15,780 bases of DNA from Oscillospiraceae bacterium (GCA_020025375.1 JAHHSF010000016.1:1-15780); one strand, 5' to 3'. Positions 1 through 7,493 are shown, counted from the first letter of the stretch. Program-made: numbers and translations. The notes: a model not told the origin generated them from the sequence alone.

Positions 1-251
1 GGGGCGGGATGGGGTTCGGGGCCACCTGCGGCGCCCTGACCGGCGCCCTGATGGCGCTGGGCCTCGCCTGGGCGGATGAGGAGGCCGCCGAGTCCCTTGT
101 AAACGAGTTTCGCCGCACCGTGGGGGAGACCGCCTGCGCCCGTCTCCTGGAACGTCAGGAGGCCGAGGGCGGCACCAAGAAGGTCTTCTGCGACGCCCTG
201 ATCGCCCACTGCGTCAAGCTGGTGGAAAAGAATATTAAAAAGAACCCCTAA
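1..251 (+). CDS. C_GCAxxG_C_C family protein, C-terminal part (5' end outside window)
   Basis: The reading frame is open from the first complete codon at base 3 to TAA at 249-251. The visible peptide begins GGMGFGATCGALTGALMALG, which matches the glycine-rich 'GGGMG...CGAVTGALMVLGL' core of the C_GCAxxG_C_C family (redox-type small proteins with spaced cysteines, common in anaerobes). The ATG at 9 lies inside that conserved core, so it is not the true start; about half of the protein probably lies upstream. Remaining cysteines occur in the ETACARLL and FCDALIAHC segments, as expected for the family's C-terminal half. The biochemical role of this family is not established; binding of a metal or redox centre by the cysteines is inference. 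It ends 17 bp before the ABC ATPase gene, so the two are probably co-transcribed. Confidence 0.8.
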   Translation, partial: GGMGFGATCGALTGALMALGLAWADEEAAESLVNEFRRTVGETACARLLERQEAEGGTKKVFCDALIAHCVKLVEKNIKKNP

Positions 252-268
252 CAGGAAGGAAGAGGCCA

Positions 269-901
269 ATGTTTGAACTTAAAAACCTCAAATTCAAGGG
301 CATTCTGGACATCCCGGCCCTCACGCTGGACCAGCCGGTGGTCTGTCTCATGGGTCCGTCCGGGAGCGGCAAGACCACCCTGCTCCGCCACCTGAACCGG
401 CTCAACGAGCCGGACGAGGGGACGATTCTCTACAACGGTCAGCCCCTGAATACCATGGACCCCGTCGCCCTCCGCCGCAAGGTGGTCATGCTGGGCCAGA
501 CGCCCGTCATTTATGACGGTACCATCGAGGACAACCTCCAGATCGGCCTGCGCTTCTCCGAGGGGAAGGAGGCCGGAAAGGGGGCCATGGAGGCTGCCCT
601 GGAACGGGTAGGCCTTGCCCAGCCTCTGGACAGCTTCTGCGACAAGCTCTCCGGTGGAGAAAAACAGCGGCTCTGTCTGGCCCGGGTGATGCTCATGGAT
701 GCCGAGACCTACTTGATGGACGAGCCCTCTGCCGCCCTGGATCGGGAGACCGAGCACTTCATGATAAGCAATCTTGCCGCCTTTACCCATGAGCGTGGCA
801 AACAGCTCATTCTGGTCTCCCACTCCCCCCAGGTGGCCGGAATGTTCCCCAAGGGCATCGTCACCCTGGAAAAGGGTCGCGTGAAGGAGGTGGAGAAATG
901 A
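269..901 (+). CDS. fetA: ABC transporter ATP-binding protein, FetA/YbbL-like
   Basis: This 210-residue protein is a single ABC nucleotide-binding domain. All expected motifs are visible: Walker A GPSGSGKTT (29-37), Q-loop Gln77, signature LSGGEKQR (127-134), Walker B ending LMDE (149-152) and the switch His185 in LVSHSP. It is short and has no extra C-terminal regulatory domain, as in FetA/YbbL. The start codon follows a purine-rich AGGAAGGAAGAGG stretch. The stop overlaps the start of the next gene (ATGA), indicating translational coupling with its permease. In E. coli, FetAB exports iron and protects against oxidative stress; the permease identity makes the same role likely here, but the transported metal cannot be read from the sequence. 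ATPases of this group are often annotated as phosphate importers; the UPF0014-type partner argues against that. Confidence 0.87.
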   Translation: MFELKNLKFKGILDIPALTLDQPVVCLMGPSGSGKTTLLRHLNRLNEPDEGTILYNGQPLNTMDPVALRRKVVMLGQTPVIYDGTIEDNLQIGLRFSEGKEAGKGAMEAALERVGLAQPLDSFCDKLSGGEKQRLCLARVMLMDAETYLMDEPSAALDRETEHFMISNLAAFTHERGKQLILVSHSPQVAGMFPKGIVTLEKGRVKEVEK

Positions 902-1695
902 ACAATTCAGTCATGGACCTCCCCCTTCTAAATCTGGCCATCGCCTATGTTTTCGTCCTCCTGCTCCTGGTCCTGTCCAAGGCCCGGGGGGTGGGCCGGG
1001 AAAGGCTCATCCTCCTGGCCACTGTCCGCATGACGGTCCAGCTTACCGCCATGGGCTTCGTCCTCCTCTTTGTCTTTGAGCGGCCCAGCTGGTGGCTCAC
1101 CCTCCTCATGGTGGGAATTATGCTCACCTTCGCCATCCACAACGCCGACAAGCGCATCCAGCTCCCCCTGTCCCGGGAGCTGAAGCGGCTCATGGCCCTG
1201 TGCATGGTGGCGGGCTATGTGGTCACCTCCCTGGTGTTCTTCTTTCTCGTTTTGCGGGTAAGGCCCTGGTTCGACCCTCAGTACTGCATCCCCATCTCCG
1301 GGATGATTGTGGGCAACGCCATGACCGGCATCGCCCTGGGGGCCAACAAGCTCACCAGCGGAATGCGGGAGAAGCGGGTCATGGCGGAAAACTCCCTCAT
1401 GCTGGGAGCCACCCCCGCCGCCGCCACCCGACAGATCGTCAACGATGCCTTTGACAGCGCCATTCTGCCCACCATGAACAATATGCTCACCATGGGCATT
1501 GTCTCCCTCCCCGGCATGATGACGGGACAAATTTTGTCCGGTACCTTCCCCCTCACCGCCATCAAATACCAGATCGGCATCATGCTGGCCATCCTGGGTT
1601 GTACCGCCCTCACCGTCATCCTCTTCGTCACCCTGGGATATAAGACCTTCTTTACTCCCGGACAGGCCCTGCGGGACGAGGATTACAACATCTAG
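898..1695 (+). CDS. fetB: ABC transporter permease, FetB/YbbM (UPF0014) family
   Basis: This 265-residue, highly hydrophobic protein has about seven predicted membrane segments. The C-terminal half carries the family hallmark: a run around residues 160-225 with ENSLMLGATP, a short amphipathic stretch, then VSLPGMMTGQIL and a following P..AIKYQI segment. This is the UPF0014 pattern (E. coli YbbM/FetB). It overlaps the ATPase gene by 4 bp and is the last gene of this plus-strand unit. Together they form a half-size ABC exporter, probably for iron or another transition metal (known for E. coli FetAB; inferred here). A long GC-rich hairpin begins 22 bp after the stop and is the likely 3' end of the transcript. 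Confidence 0.88.
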   Translation: MNNSVMDLPLLNLAIAYVFVLLLLVLSKARGVGRERLILLATVRMTVQLTAMGFVLLFVFERPSWWLTLLMVGIMLTFAIHNADKRIQLPLSRELKRLMALCMVAGYVVTSLVFFFLVLRVRPWFDPQYCIPISGMIVGNAMTGIALGANKLTSGMREKRVMAENSLMLGATPAAATRQIVNDAFDSAILPTMNNMLTMGIVSLPGMMTGQILSGTFPLTAIKYQIGIMLAILGCTALTVILFVTLGYKTFFTPGQALRDEDYNI

Positions 1696-1717
1696 TGCCG
1701 TTTATCAACAGCACCGA

Positions 1718-1766
1718 AAGATACGCCCCCCCGAGCGGGCCTTGCCCGCTCGGGGGGGCGTATCTT
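1718..1766. terminator. 23-bp perfect hairpin between convergent genes
   Basis: Bases 1718-1740 are perfectly complementary to 1744-1766, leaving a 3-base loop (CTT). The stem is very GC-rich (a C7/G7 block plus GAGCGGGC/GCCCGCTC) and closes with AAGATACG/CGTATCTT. It sits 22 bp beyond the fetB stop and upstream of a convergent gene's end, so a transcription or mRNA 3'-end function is likely. There is no clear U-tract on either side, so it is not a textbook intrinsic terminator; it could instead block 3'-to-5' exonucleases or be a dispersed palindrome. Confidence 0.55.
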
Positions 1767-1808
1767 CCTCCTCGGTCTCAGTGTCGGTGGTGTCCTCAAA
1801 CGAACCAG

Positions 1809-1886
1809 GGAAACACCGCATAATAACAATAGGAACCGCCCCGCTGACGCAGAGTGGTTCCTATTGTTCTATTATGCGGTATTTCC
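1809..1886 (-). repeat. Long imperfect inverted repeat abutting the stalk-protein stop codon
   Basis: Arms 1809-1837 and 1856-1886 pair over 28 positions, with one mismatched position and a 2-base bulge, around an 18-base loop (1838-1855). The arms are mixed AT/GC (core ACCGCATAATA and ACAATAGGAACC), unlike the GC-rich coding DNA around them. The outer arm touches the TAA at 1887-1889. In the minus-strand transcript the single mismatch becomes a G-U wobble; in the plus-strand transcript it is C-A. The RNA structure therefore fits the minus strand better and may be the 3' hairpin of the stalk gene. No strong U-tract follows, so a small dispersed palindromic element is an alternative. Confidence 0.6.
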
Positions 1887-2858
1887 TTACATCTCCAGGG
1901 GCCAGCGGTGCTCGGCCTTCAGGTTGTGGAGGTCTATAAGCTCGTCGGCGGCCAGGTAAGTCACACCGGCCTCGGCCACAGCATCCTCACCCAGGGTCAG
2001 GGTATAAAGGGTCTTTCCCGCCCGGTTCACCACCACCTGGTCAGGAGTCTCAGTGGTCCAGAGGACCTCACAATCCAGGGCCTCTGCCAGGGCGCGGACG
2101 GGGAGCATGAGGGTCCCCCCCTTCACGTAGCCGGGGACGGACAGGGCCTCGCCGTTCACGCTTACCTGGTCGGCGGCGATGGCAGTGAGCCAGCCGGCGT
2201 ACTCATAGGGGAATACCATCACCTTATCAGGGCTGGCCTGGGAAGGCAGGCTCCGGGTGGTGGCGCTGTACCAGGACAGGACACGGACACCGGGCTTCAG
2301 CTCGTCCAGGCCCACCATGTTGCGGGTCTTATAGGCGACAAGCTCGGTCGCCTCGTCCAGCTTGAGGATCACGTTGTCGGAGGTGAGGACGGAGACCTTG
2401 CCGCCCTCGCTCTCCAGCACCTGCTGGATCTCAGCATAATGGGGCACGGAGTAGTCGGCGGGAATATTGCACAGGATGACCTGAGCGGCGCTCTGAGGGG
2501 GCAGGCTCATGGTCACCGCGGGGGAGGTCCAGACAGTGAGGCTGTCTCCCTTGTTGATGTCGGCCAGGGCGTGGGGTTCCCCGGTGACGGCATCCAGGAT
2601 GAGGGTCTGCTCGGAAATGTGAAGAATGAGTTCCCCGGCTTCAGCGCCGCCCTCATTCAGGAGCAGGCAGTCCTCACCGATCTCGCCGACGGTGCCCCAG
2701 GTACGGTGAGGGGAGAGGCGCTTATACTGGGCCAGCGTAAATTCGGGCACGGTGGGCACCTCCACTTCAGCGTTGATGGGCATGATATGGGCGGCCAGGG
2801 CAGGGACCGACAAAACGGTGGCGGCCAGAGCGCCACAGAGAATCCGGTTCAGCTTCAT
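1887..2858 (-). CDS. Secreted stalk-domain protein (copper amine oxidase N-terminal-like domain)
   Basis: This 323-residue protein starts at the ATG giving MKLNRILCGALAATV, chosen because it opens a signal peptide (basic start, hydrophobic core, ALA-A cleavage region near residue 23) and has AAAGGAG 8 bases upstream. A longer frame upstream lacks these signs. Residues about 55-132 and 152-217 look like two copies of the same beta-rich unit, each ending in a TxSLPxQ motif followed by a short strand. Residues about 232-312 resemble the stalk/copper amine oxidase N-terminal domain (MLPVRALAEALDCEVLW then a VVVNRAGKTLY strand), a wall- or surface-associated module in Firmicutes. No catalytic residues are recognisable. 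It is probably exported and surface or wall associated. A 6-bp GC hairpin (2878-2894) lies in the leader. It is expressed alone, since the upstream gene ends in its own terminator. Confidence 0.78.
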   Translation of the reverse strand: MKLNRILCGALAATVLSVPALAAHIMPINAEVEVPTVPEFTLAQYKRLSPHRTWGTVGEIGEDCLLLNEGGAEAGELILHISEQTLILDAVTGEPHALADINKGDSLTVWTSPAVTMSLPPQSAAQVILCNIPADYSVPHYAEIQQVLESEGGKVSVLTSDNVILKLDEATELVAYKTRNMVGLDELKPGVRVLSWYSATTRSLPSQASPDKVMVFPYEYAGWLTAIAADQVSVNGEALSVPGYVKGGTLMLPVRALAEALDCEVLWTTETPDQVVVNRAGKTLYTLTLGEDAVAEAGVTYLAADELIDLHNLKAEHRWPLEM

Positions 2859-2953
2859 AAGATAATCTCCTTTTCTCCGCCCGGGAAGCGGGCGTTCTGC
2901 ATATTTGGACGGCCCCCGGACACAAAAGTTCCCGGTTTCCGCAAATTTTTCAG

Positions 2954-2983
2954 AAAAAAAGAGGGACTGCATGGCAGTCCCTC
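2954..2983 (-). terminator. Intrinsic terminator of the beta-CASP hydrolase gene
   Basis: On the minus strand the stem GAGGGACTGC/GCAGTCCCTC (2974-2983 with 2961-2970) has a 3-base loop and is followed directly by seven U residues (2954-2960). It begins 13 bp after the stop of the metallo-beta-lactamase gene. This is a classical rho-independent terminator. Confidence 0.92.
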
Positions 2984-2995
2984 CTTGAAGCAAAT

Positions 2996-4588
2996 TTATC
3001 GTTTCCAGCGCTGGACCAGCTTTTCCAGCTCGGCGGTGAAGGCGGCCAGATCCTTGTTGGTACCACCCCGGTTGGCCCTGACCACGTCCAGCAGATCGTC
3101 CGCCGTATCCTCCAGCTTCCGGTAGGCAGGGGACGCGGAGGCCGAGGTATACTTGGGCTTGGGGACAAACTCCACCCCTGCGGCCAGCATCCGGTTGGCG
3201 GCCAGGTCGTAGACCTCCTCATACAGGGGCGCGTGGGCCGAGATGCCTGCATCCCGCAGGGTCTGGGCGTAGACATCGGTGACCTTGCTCTCCCCATGGA
3301 CCACAAAGACCTGCTGGGGCTTGGGGTCGAAGGCCTTGGCCCAGGCCAGGAGGTGGTCCCGGTCTGCATGGGAGGAAAGGCCCTTGAAATTCACGATGCG
3401 GGCCCGGACGGCGATTTCCTCCCCGAAGAGCTTCACCCGCTTGGCCCCATCCAGCAGGGCCCGGCCCAGGGTGCCCTCCCCCTGGTAGCCCACGAAGACG
3501 ATGGTACACTCGGGCCGCCAGAGGTTGTGCTTCAGGTGGTGGCGGATTCGGCCTGCGTCGCACATACCGGAGGCCGAGATGATGACCTTGGAACTCTTAT
3601 CCATGTTCAGGGCTTTGGACTCGTCGCTGGTCTGGGTAAGGATGAGGCCGGGGAAGGTAAAGAGGTTGCCCTTCTTGATGTCCTCGATAGCCTCCTCGTC
3701 CAGGTAGCCGTGAAGATCCCCGGCAAAGATTTTGGTGGCCTCGTTGGCCAGGGGAGAGTCCACGCAGACAGTGAAGTCAGGATTGCTCTTCACCATGCCC
3801 TCCTGCTTCATCTCACGCATGAAGTAGAGAAGCTCCTGGGTGCGGCCCACAGCGAAAGAGGGAATGATGACGTTCCCCCCCTTGGAAAAGGTCTCGTCGA
3901 TGATCTGGGCCAGAGCCTCGGTATAGTTTTCAGGAGGCTCGTGGTTCCGGTCGCCGTAGGTGCTCTCGGTGACCACATAGTCGGCCTCCCGGATGGGCTG
4001 GGGGTCCCGGATGATGGGCTGGTCCACGTTGCCCAGGTCACCGGAAAAGACAATCTTCTTTTCCACCCCATTTTCGGTGAGCCAGAACTCCACACAGGCC
4101 GAGCCAAGCAGGTGCCCGGCATCCACAAAACGGAGCTTTACCCCGGGGCAAAGCTCTACCATCTCCCCATATTCATGGGTGACCAGGCGTTTGACCGCCT
4201 CCTCCGCGTCGGCAATGGTGTAAAGCGGCTCCACGGGCGGACGACCGGCCCGCTTGCCCTTCTGGTTCTCCCACTCGGCATCCATCTCCTGGATGTGGGC
4301 CGAGTCCCGGAGCATGATGCCCAGAAGCTGGGCAGTGAGGCGGGTGGTGACGATGTCCCCGGTGAAGCCCTGCTTCACCAGCAGGGGCAGGCGGCCCGAG
4401 TGGTCGATGTGTGCGTGGGTGACCACAACGTAGTCAATGTATCCGGGGGCAAAGTCCAGCAGGCGGTTGTCCCGTTCGTCCCGGCCCTGTTGCAGCCCGC
4501 AGTCCACCAAAATCCTTTTTCCCCCCACCTCCAGACAGTGGCAGGAACCGGTCACGGCTTTGGCCGCTCCGAAGAAGGTCAGTTTCAT
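2996..4588 (-). CDS. Beta-CASP metallo-beta-lactamase fold ribonuclease-like protein
   Basis: This 530-residue protein has the complete metal-binding set of the beta-CASP metallo-beta-lactamase superfamily. The HxHxDH motif is THAHIDH (57-63), followed by His159 (DAGHLLGSA), Asp184 (FSGDLG), Glu208 (ESTYGDR, motif A), His407 (SSHADRDHL, motif B) and His431 (VVHGES, motif C). The beta-CASP insert lies between residues about 210 and 400. This architecture is the 'RNA specificity domain' MBL family, related to CPSF73-like and TTHA0252-like nucleases that process or degrade RNA. It lacks the layout of RNase J. The cellular substrate is unknown. The start ATG has AAAGGAG 9 bases upstream. A near-consensus promoter upstream and a strong terminator downstream indicate a monocistronic unit. 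The C-terminal 60 residues (after about 470) look like a less conserved helical tail. Confidence 0.9.
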   Translation of the reverse strand: MKLTFFGAAKAVTGSCHCLEVGGKRILVDCGLQQGRDERDNRLLDFAPGYIDYVVVTHAHIDHSGRLPLLVKQGFTGDIVTTRLTAQLLGIMLRDSAHIQEMDAEWENQKGKRAGRPPVEPLYTIADAEEAVKRLVTHEYGEMVELCPGVKLRFVDAGHLLGSACVEFWLTENGVEKKIVFSGDLGNVDQPIIRDPQPIREADYVVTESTYGDRNHEPPENYTEALAQIIDETFSKGGNVIIPSFAVGRTQELLYFMREMKQEGMVKSNPDFTVCVDSPLANEATKIFAGDLHGYLDEEAIEDIKKGNLFTFPGLILTQTSDESKALNMDKSSKVIISASGMCDAGRIRHHLKHNLWRPECTIVFVGYQGEGTLGRALLDGAKRVKLFGEEIAVRARIVNFKGLSSHADRDHLLAWAKAFDPKPQQVFVVHGESKVTDVYAQTLRDAGISAHAPLYEEVYDLAANRMLAAGVEFVPKPKYTSASASPAYRKLEDTADDLLDVVRANRGGTNKDLAAFTAELEKLVQRWKR

Positions 4589-4630
4589 AGCTCCACTCCT
4601 TTGTTATTTTTTTGCAAGGTTCTTGCCTTT

Positions 4631-4659
4631 AGTGTACTACCTCTTGTAAAAATTGTCAA
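4631..4659 (-). promoter_or_regulatory. Sigma-A-type promoter of the beta-CASP hydrolase gene
   Basis: On the minus strand a perfect -35 TTGACA (4654-4659) is followed after exactly 17 bases by TACACT (4631-4636). The predicted transcript starts about 35 bases upstream of the ATG at 4588, and the RBS follows. Confidence 0.85.
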
Positions 4660-4770
4660 AGCTCAGGATGTAAACGATTTGAAAATAAAGTCCCTATTCG
4701 ATTTTGTGTTCCCACTTGCGGCGCGCCGTCCGGATGCTTTTCAGAAACGGCTTATTTTTCTCAATACTGG

Positions 4771-4810
4771 AAAAAATAAAAAAGAAGCAGATGCTATGCA
4801 TCTGCTTCTT
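4771..4810 (-). terminator. Intrinsic terminator of pyk
   Basis: On the minus strand a 13-bp perfect stem (4798-4810 with 4782-4794) with a 3-base loop begins only 3 bp after the pyk stop codon. It is followed by a T-rich tract (4771-4782, TTTTTATTTTTT in the transcript sense). This is a strong rho-independent terminator. Between it and the hydrolase promoter (4660-4770) I see only AT-rich spacer. Confidence 0.93.
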
Positions 4811-4813
4811 CTG

Positions 4814-6232
4814 TCAGCCCACGATCTGGGCCTTGATGAGGTTGGTGGAACCGCTCTTGCCGATGGGCACGCCGGCTGTGATGACTACGGTATCCCCGGC
4901 CTGGACCGCCTTCTCCTTCAGAGCGGTGAAAGCGCACATGGCAAAGAGGGTATCGGTGTTCTCCACCTCGCCGCAGAGGTAGGGAAGCACCCCCCAGGAG
5001 ATGGCCAGCTGACGGCGGACCTGCTCGTCTGGGCAGAGGGCCACAATGGGACAGCCAGGGCGGAACCGGGAGACCATTTTGGCGGTGTGGCCGCTCTTGG
5101 TGGCCGTGAGGATGGCCTTGGCATCCAGGTCCATGGCGGTCTGACAGGCGGTGTGGGTAATGGCGTCGTTGATGGACACGCCGGTGGCCAGGGACCGGTT
5201 GGTAAACCGCTTCCAGAAGTGGATGGAGGCCTCGGTGGCCTCGCAGATCTTCGCCATGGTCCGCACGGTCTCCACAGGATACTTGCCGTTGGCGCTCTCG
5301 CCGGAGAGCATGACGCAGGAGGTACCGTCGAAAACGGCGTTGGCCACGTCGCTCACCTCAGCCCGGGTGGGGCGGGGGTTGCGGATCATGGAGTCCAGCA
5401 TCTGGGTGGCGGTGACCACGGGCTTGCCGGCCATGGTGGTCTTGGTGATCATCCGCTTCTGCACGGTGGGGACCTCCCACAGGGGAATCTCCACCCCAAG
5501 GTCGCCCCGGGCCACCATGATGGCATCGGAGGCCTCAATAATCTCGTCCAGGTTGTCCACACCCTCCTGATTCTCAATCTTGGAGATAATGCGAATACCG
5601 GCCCCGCCGTGACGGCGAAGTTCACAGCGAATCTCGTGGACATCGGAGGCCTTGCGGACGAAGGAGGCGGCAATGAAGTCCATGCCCTGCTCGGCGGCAA
5701 ACTTCAGGTCGCTCTGGTCCTTTTCGGTGAGAGCGGGAAGGTTGATTTTTGCGCCGGGGACGTTGACGCTCTTATTATTGGACAGGGGGCCGCCGTTCTC
5801 CACCCGGCAAACCACATCGGTGTCGGTGATCTCCAGGACCACCATGTCTATCAGGCCGTCGTCGATAAGGACATGGTCGCCCTCCTTCAGGTCGGCGGGC
5901 AGGCCCTTATAGCTCTGGCTCACGATGGTGGCATCGCCCTCCACCGCCCGGGTGGTAAGGGTAAAGGTCTGGCCCTGCTCCAGCTCCACCTTACCGTCCT
6001 TGAACAGGCCCACCCGAATCTCGGGACCCTTGGTATCCAGGATGGTCGCTACGGGCAGGCCCAGCTCCTCCCGGACCTTTTTCACCTTCTCAAGCGTCGC
6101 CAGATGGCTCTCATGGGTGCCGTGGGAAAAATTGAAGCGGGCGGCGTTCATGCCGGCCAGCATGAGTTCGCGAATGCTCTCCTCATTGTCCACTGCGGGT
6201 CCGAGGGTGCAGATGATCTTTGTCTGTCTCAT
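4814..6232 (-). CDS. pyk: Pyruvate kinase
   Basis: This 472-residue protein catalyses the last step of glycolysis, phosphoenolpyruvate plus ADP to pyruvate plus ATP. The N-terminus has KIICTLGPA and FNFSHG (33-38) with Arg32, Asn34 and Ser36. The metal and substrate site is intact: Lys218 and Glu220 in ISKIENQEG, and MVARGDLGVE (239-248) with Asp244. Domain B spans roughly 70-167. Glu71 in KGPEIR is the residue type associated with potassium-dependent pyruvate kinases. The C-terminal regulatory domain ends with SGSTNLIK. Length matches the classic enzyme; the extra C-terminal PEP-utiliser-like domain of Bacillus-type enzymes is absent. The start ATG has AGGAGGA 8 bases upstream. It stands alone between its own promoter and terminator. 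Confidence 0.97.
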   Translation of the reverse strand: MRQTKIICTLGPAVDNEESIRELMLAGMNAARFNFSHGTHESHLATLEKVKKVREELGLPVATILDTKGPEIRVGLFKDGKVELEQGQTFTLTTRAVEGDATIVSQSYKGLPADLKEGDHVLIDDGLIDMVVLEITDTDVVCRVENGGPLSNNKSVNVPGAKINLPALTEKDQSDLKFAAEQGMDFIAASFVRKASDVHEIRCELRRHGGAGIRIISKIENQEGVDNLDEIIEASDAIMVARGDLGVEIPLWEVPTVQKRMITKTTMAGKPVVTATQMLDSMIRNPRPTRAEVSDVANAVFDGTSCVMLSGESANGKYPVETVRTMAKICEATEASIHFWKRFTNRSLATGVSINDAITHTACQTAMDLDAKAILTATKSGHTAKMVSRFRPGCPIVALCPDEQVRRQLAISWGVLPYLCGEVENTDTLFAMCAFTALKEKAVQAGDTVVITAGVPIGKSGSTNLIKAQIVG

Positions 6233-6281
6233 GTATCTTTCCTCCTGAACAGAGTCGCTTTACTCAATTCTTAGCACCGAT

Positions 6282-6310
6282 ATCATACACCATTTTTTCC
6301 GATTTTGGAA
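6282..6310 (-). promoter_or_regulatory. Probable pyk promoter
   Basis: On the minus strand TATGAT (6282-6287) lies 17 bases downstream of TTCCAA (6305-6310). The -10 is good and the -35 is weak. The placement fits a leader of about 40 bases before the pyk RBS. Confidence 0.6.
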
Positions 6311-6332
6311 GTCTTATTTTTAATTTTCCAAA

Positions 6333-6366
6333 AGAAAAAGGCAGATGTCTTGATCTGCCTTTTTCT
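6333..6366. terminator. Bidirectional-looking intrinsic terminator downstream of the CorC-like gene
   Basis: A 14-bp perfect stem (6333-6346 with 6353-6366) of the form AGAAAAAGGCAGAT/ATCTGCCTTTTTCT encloses a 6-base loop. The A-rich and T-rich ends give a U-tract in either direction. On the minus strand it lies about 90 bp after the CorC-like stop and just before the pyk promoter, so it should end that transcript. The AT-rich stretch 6367-6457 between stop and hairpin shows no other clear feature. Confidence 0.85.
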
Positions 6367-6457
6367 CTGCATTTTAAGCTTTTCCTTAACTCATTTTTTG
6401 TCCTATCATCTCAGCATTTATTCCGTTTTAAGCCAAAATTATCCTTCATTTTCACGT

Positions 6458-7423
6458 TTATTCCCGGTCGAAATGGTCGTCTTCCATCTCTTGTGGGGTC
6501 AATTTGGAGACCAAGGCCCACTCTACCCGGCGGTCGGTCAGCTCTTCCACCCGAATCTTCAGGCCCAAGGCCCGGACCTCCAGATGGGTGCCGTCCTCGG
6601 GAATCACGGTGAGCTGGGCGAAAATGAGGCCGCCCAGGGTGTCGTACTCCTCATTTTCCGGTAGCTCCATCCCCAGGGCCTTCCCCAGTGCCTCCAGGTC
6701 GGCGAAGCCGGACACCCGCCACAGGTTGTCCTCCAGGCGGATGATGTCGCTCTCCTCCTGGGGGTCAAACTCATCATAGATGTTTCCCACGATCTCCTCC
6801 AGCAGGTCCTCCAGGGTGATCAGGCCGCTGGTGCCGCCGTACTCGTCCACCACGATGGCCATATGTACCTTCTTATTCTGCATATCCCGGAACAGCAGGT
6901 CGGCCCGGACGCTCTCGGGCACAAAGTAGGCGGGACGGACCAGCTCCTTCAGAGGCTTGGGAGTCTCGCTGTTCAGGTTGAGGAGGTAGTCCCGCGTGGA
7001 GAGGATTCCGATGACGTCGTCCGCATCCTCCTGACAGAGGGGGAAGCGGGACAGGCCGGTCTCCTGGATAGTGGCACGAATCTCCTCGTCGGTGCTGTCG
7101 CACCAGAGGAGGACCATGTCGGTACGGTGAACCATCAGGTCCTCGGCGGTGGAGTTGTTGAACTCAAAGACGTTTTCGATGAGTTCCCTTTCGTTCTGCT
7201 CGATGCTCCCCTTCTCCTCGCTCATATCCACCATGGCAAGGATCTCATCCTCCGAGGCCGCTTCCCGGCCGGCATCGGGGTTGATGCGGGTGACCCGCAG
7301 GAAGAGGTGGATGCCCCTCCTTACAGCGGAGCCAAAGGGTGCGACGCCCTGGCTGACGAAGGCTCCGGCCAGAAACAGGCCCACCCCCAAGCATATTTGG
7401 GGAACGACTGTGTCGCTTAACAA
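6458..7423 (-). CDS. CorC/HlyC-type CBS-domain protein with short N-terminal membrane segment
   Basis: This 321-residue protein starts at TTG (7421-7423), supported by a strong AAGGAGG 7 bases upstream and a good promoter. No ATG start with an RBS was seen nearby. Residues about 5-35 form one or two hydrophobic segments. The linker (54-98) has the typical EDEILAMVDMSEEKGSIEQNE pattern split around residue 70 and the N-E-LIENVFEF helix. A CBS pair follows (about 99-217), with SRFPLC in the first repeat and VVDEYGGTSG (191-200) plus TLEDLLEEIVG in the second. Residues about 226-305 form the CorC_HlyC transporter-associated domain. Relatives such as CorB/YtfL carry a four-helix DUF21/CNNM transport domain; nearly all of it is missing here. 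It may therefore be a regulatory or accessory form for divalent cation (Mg/Co) handling; function is inferred only. Confidence 0.85.
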   Translation of the reverse strand: MLSDTVVPQICLGVGLFLAGAFVSQGVAPFGSAVRRGIHLFLRVTRINPDAGREAASEDEILAMVDMSEEKGSIEQNERELIENVFEFNNSTAEDLMVHRTDMVLLWCDSTDEEIRATIQETGLSRFPLCQEDADDVIGILSTRDYLLNLNSETPKPLKELVRPAYFVPESVRADLLFRDMQNKKVHMAIVVDEYGGTSGLITLEDLLEEIVGNIYDEFDPQEESDIIRLEDNLWRVSGFADLEALGKALGMELPENEEYDTLGGLIFAQLTVIPEDGTHLEVRALGLKIRVEELTDRRVEWALVSKLTPQEMEDDHFDRE

Positions 7424-7464
7424 AAAAATTCCTCCTTATAATAAAAGAAAGCTATGCTAACGGC

Positions 7465-7493
7465 AGTATATCACACTTTCCAACAAATGTGAA
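7465..7493 (-). promoter_or_regulatory. Promoter of the CorC-like gene
   Basis: On the minus strand TTCACA (7488-7493) and TATACT (7465-7470) are separated by exactly 17 bases. Transcription would start about 35 bases before the TTG start. It overlaps the divergent promoter at 7477-7505. Confidence 0.8.

Noticed and set aside
2859..2950. Promoter for the stalk gene
   Set aside because: The best candidate on the minus strand (TATGCA with TTTGTG 17 bases upstream) matches the -35 at only two of six positions, so I did not list it.
1854..3125. A 423-codon plus-strand frame across the stalk gene
   Set aside because: It is antisense to a gene with signal peptide, RBS and stalk domain, starts inside the hairpin at 1809-1886, and crosses the hydrolase terminator. 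It shows no RBS or domain.
3233..6274. A 1013-codon open frame on the plus strand, antisense to the hydrolase and pyruvate kinase genes
   Set aside because: It lies opposite two well-identified genes and runs through a terminator and a promoter between them. The peptide is Gly/His/Leu-rich with no recognisable domain, which is what codon bias in high-GC genes produces on the opposite strand.
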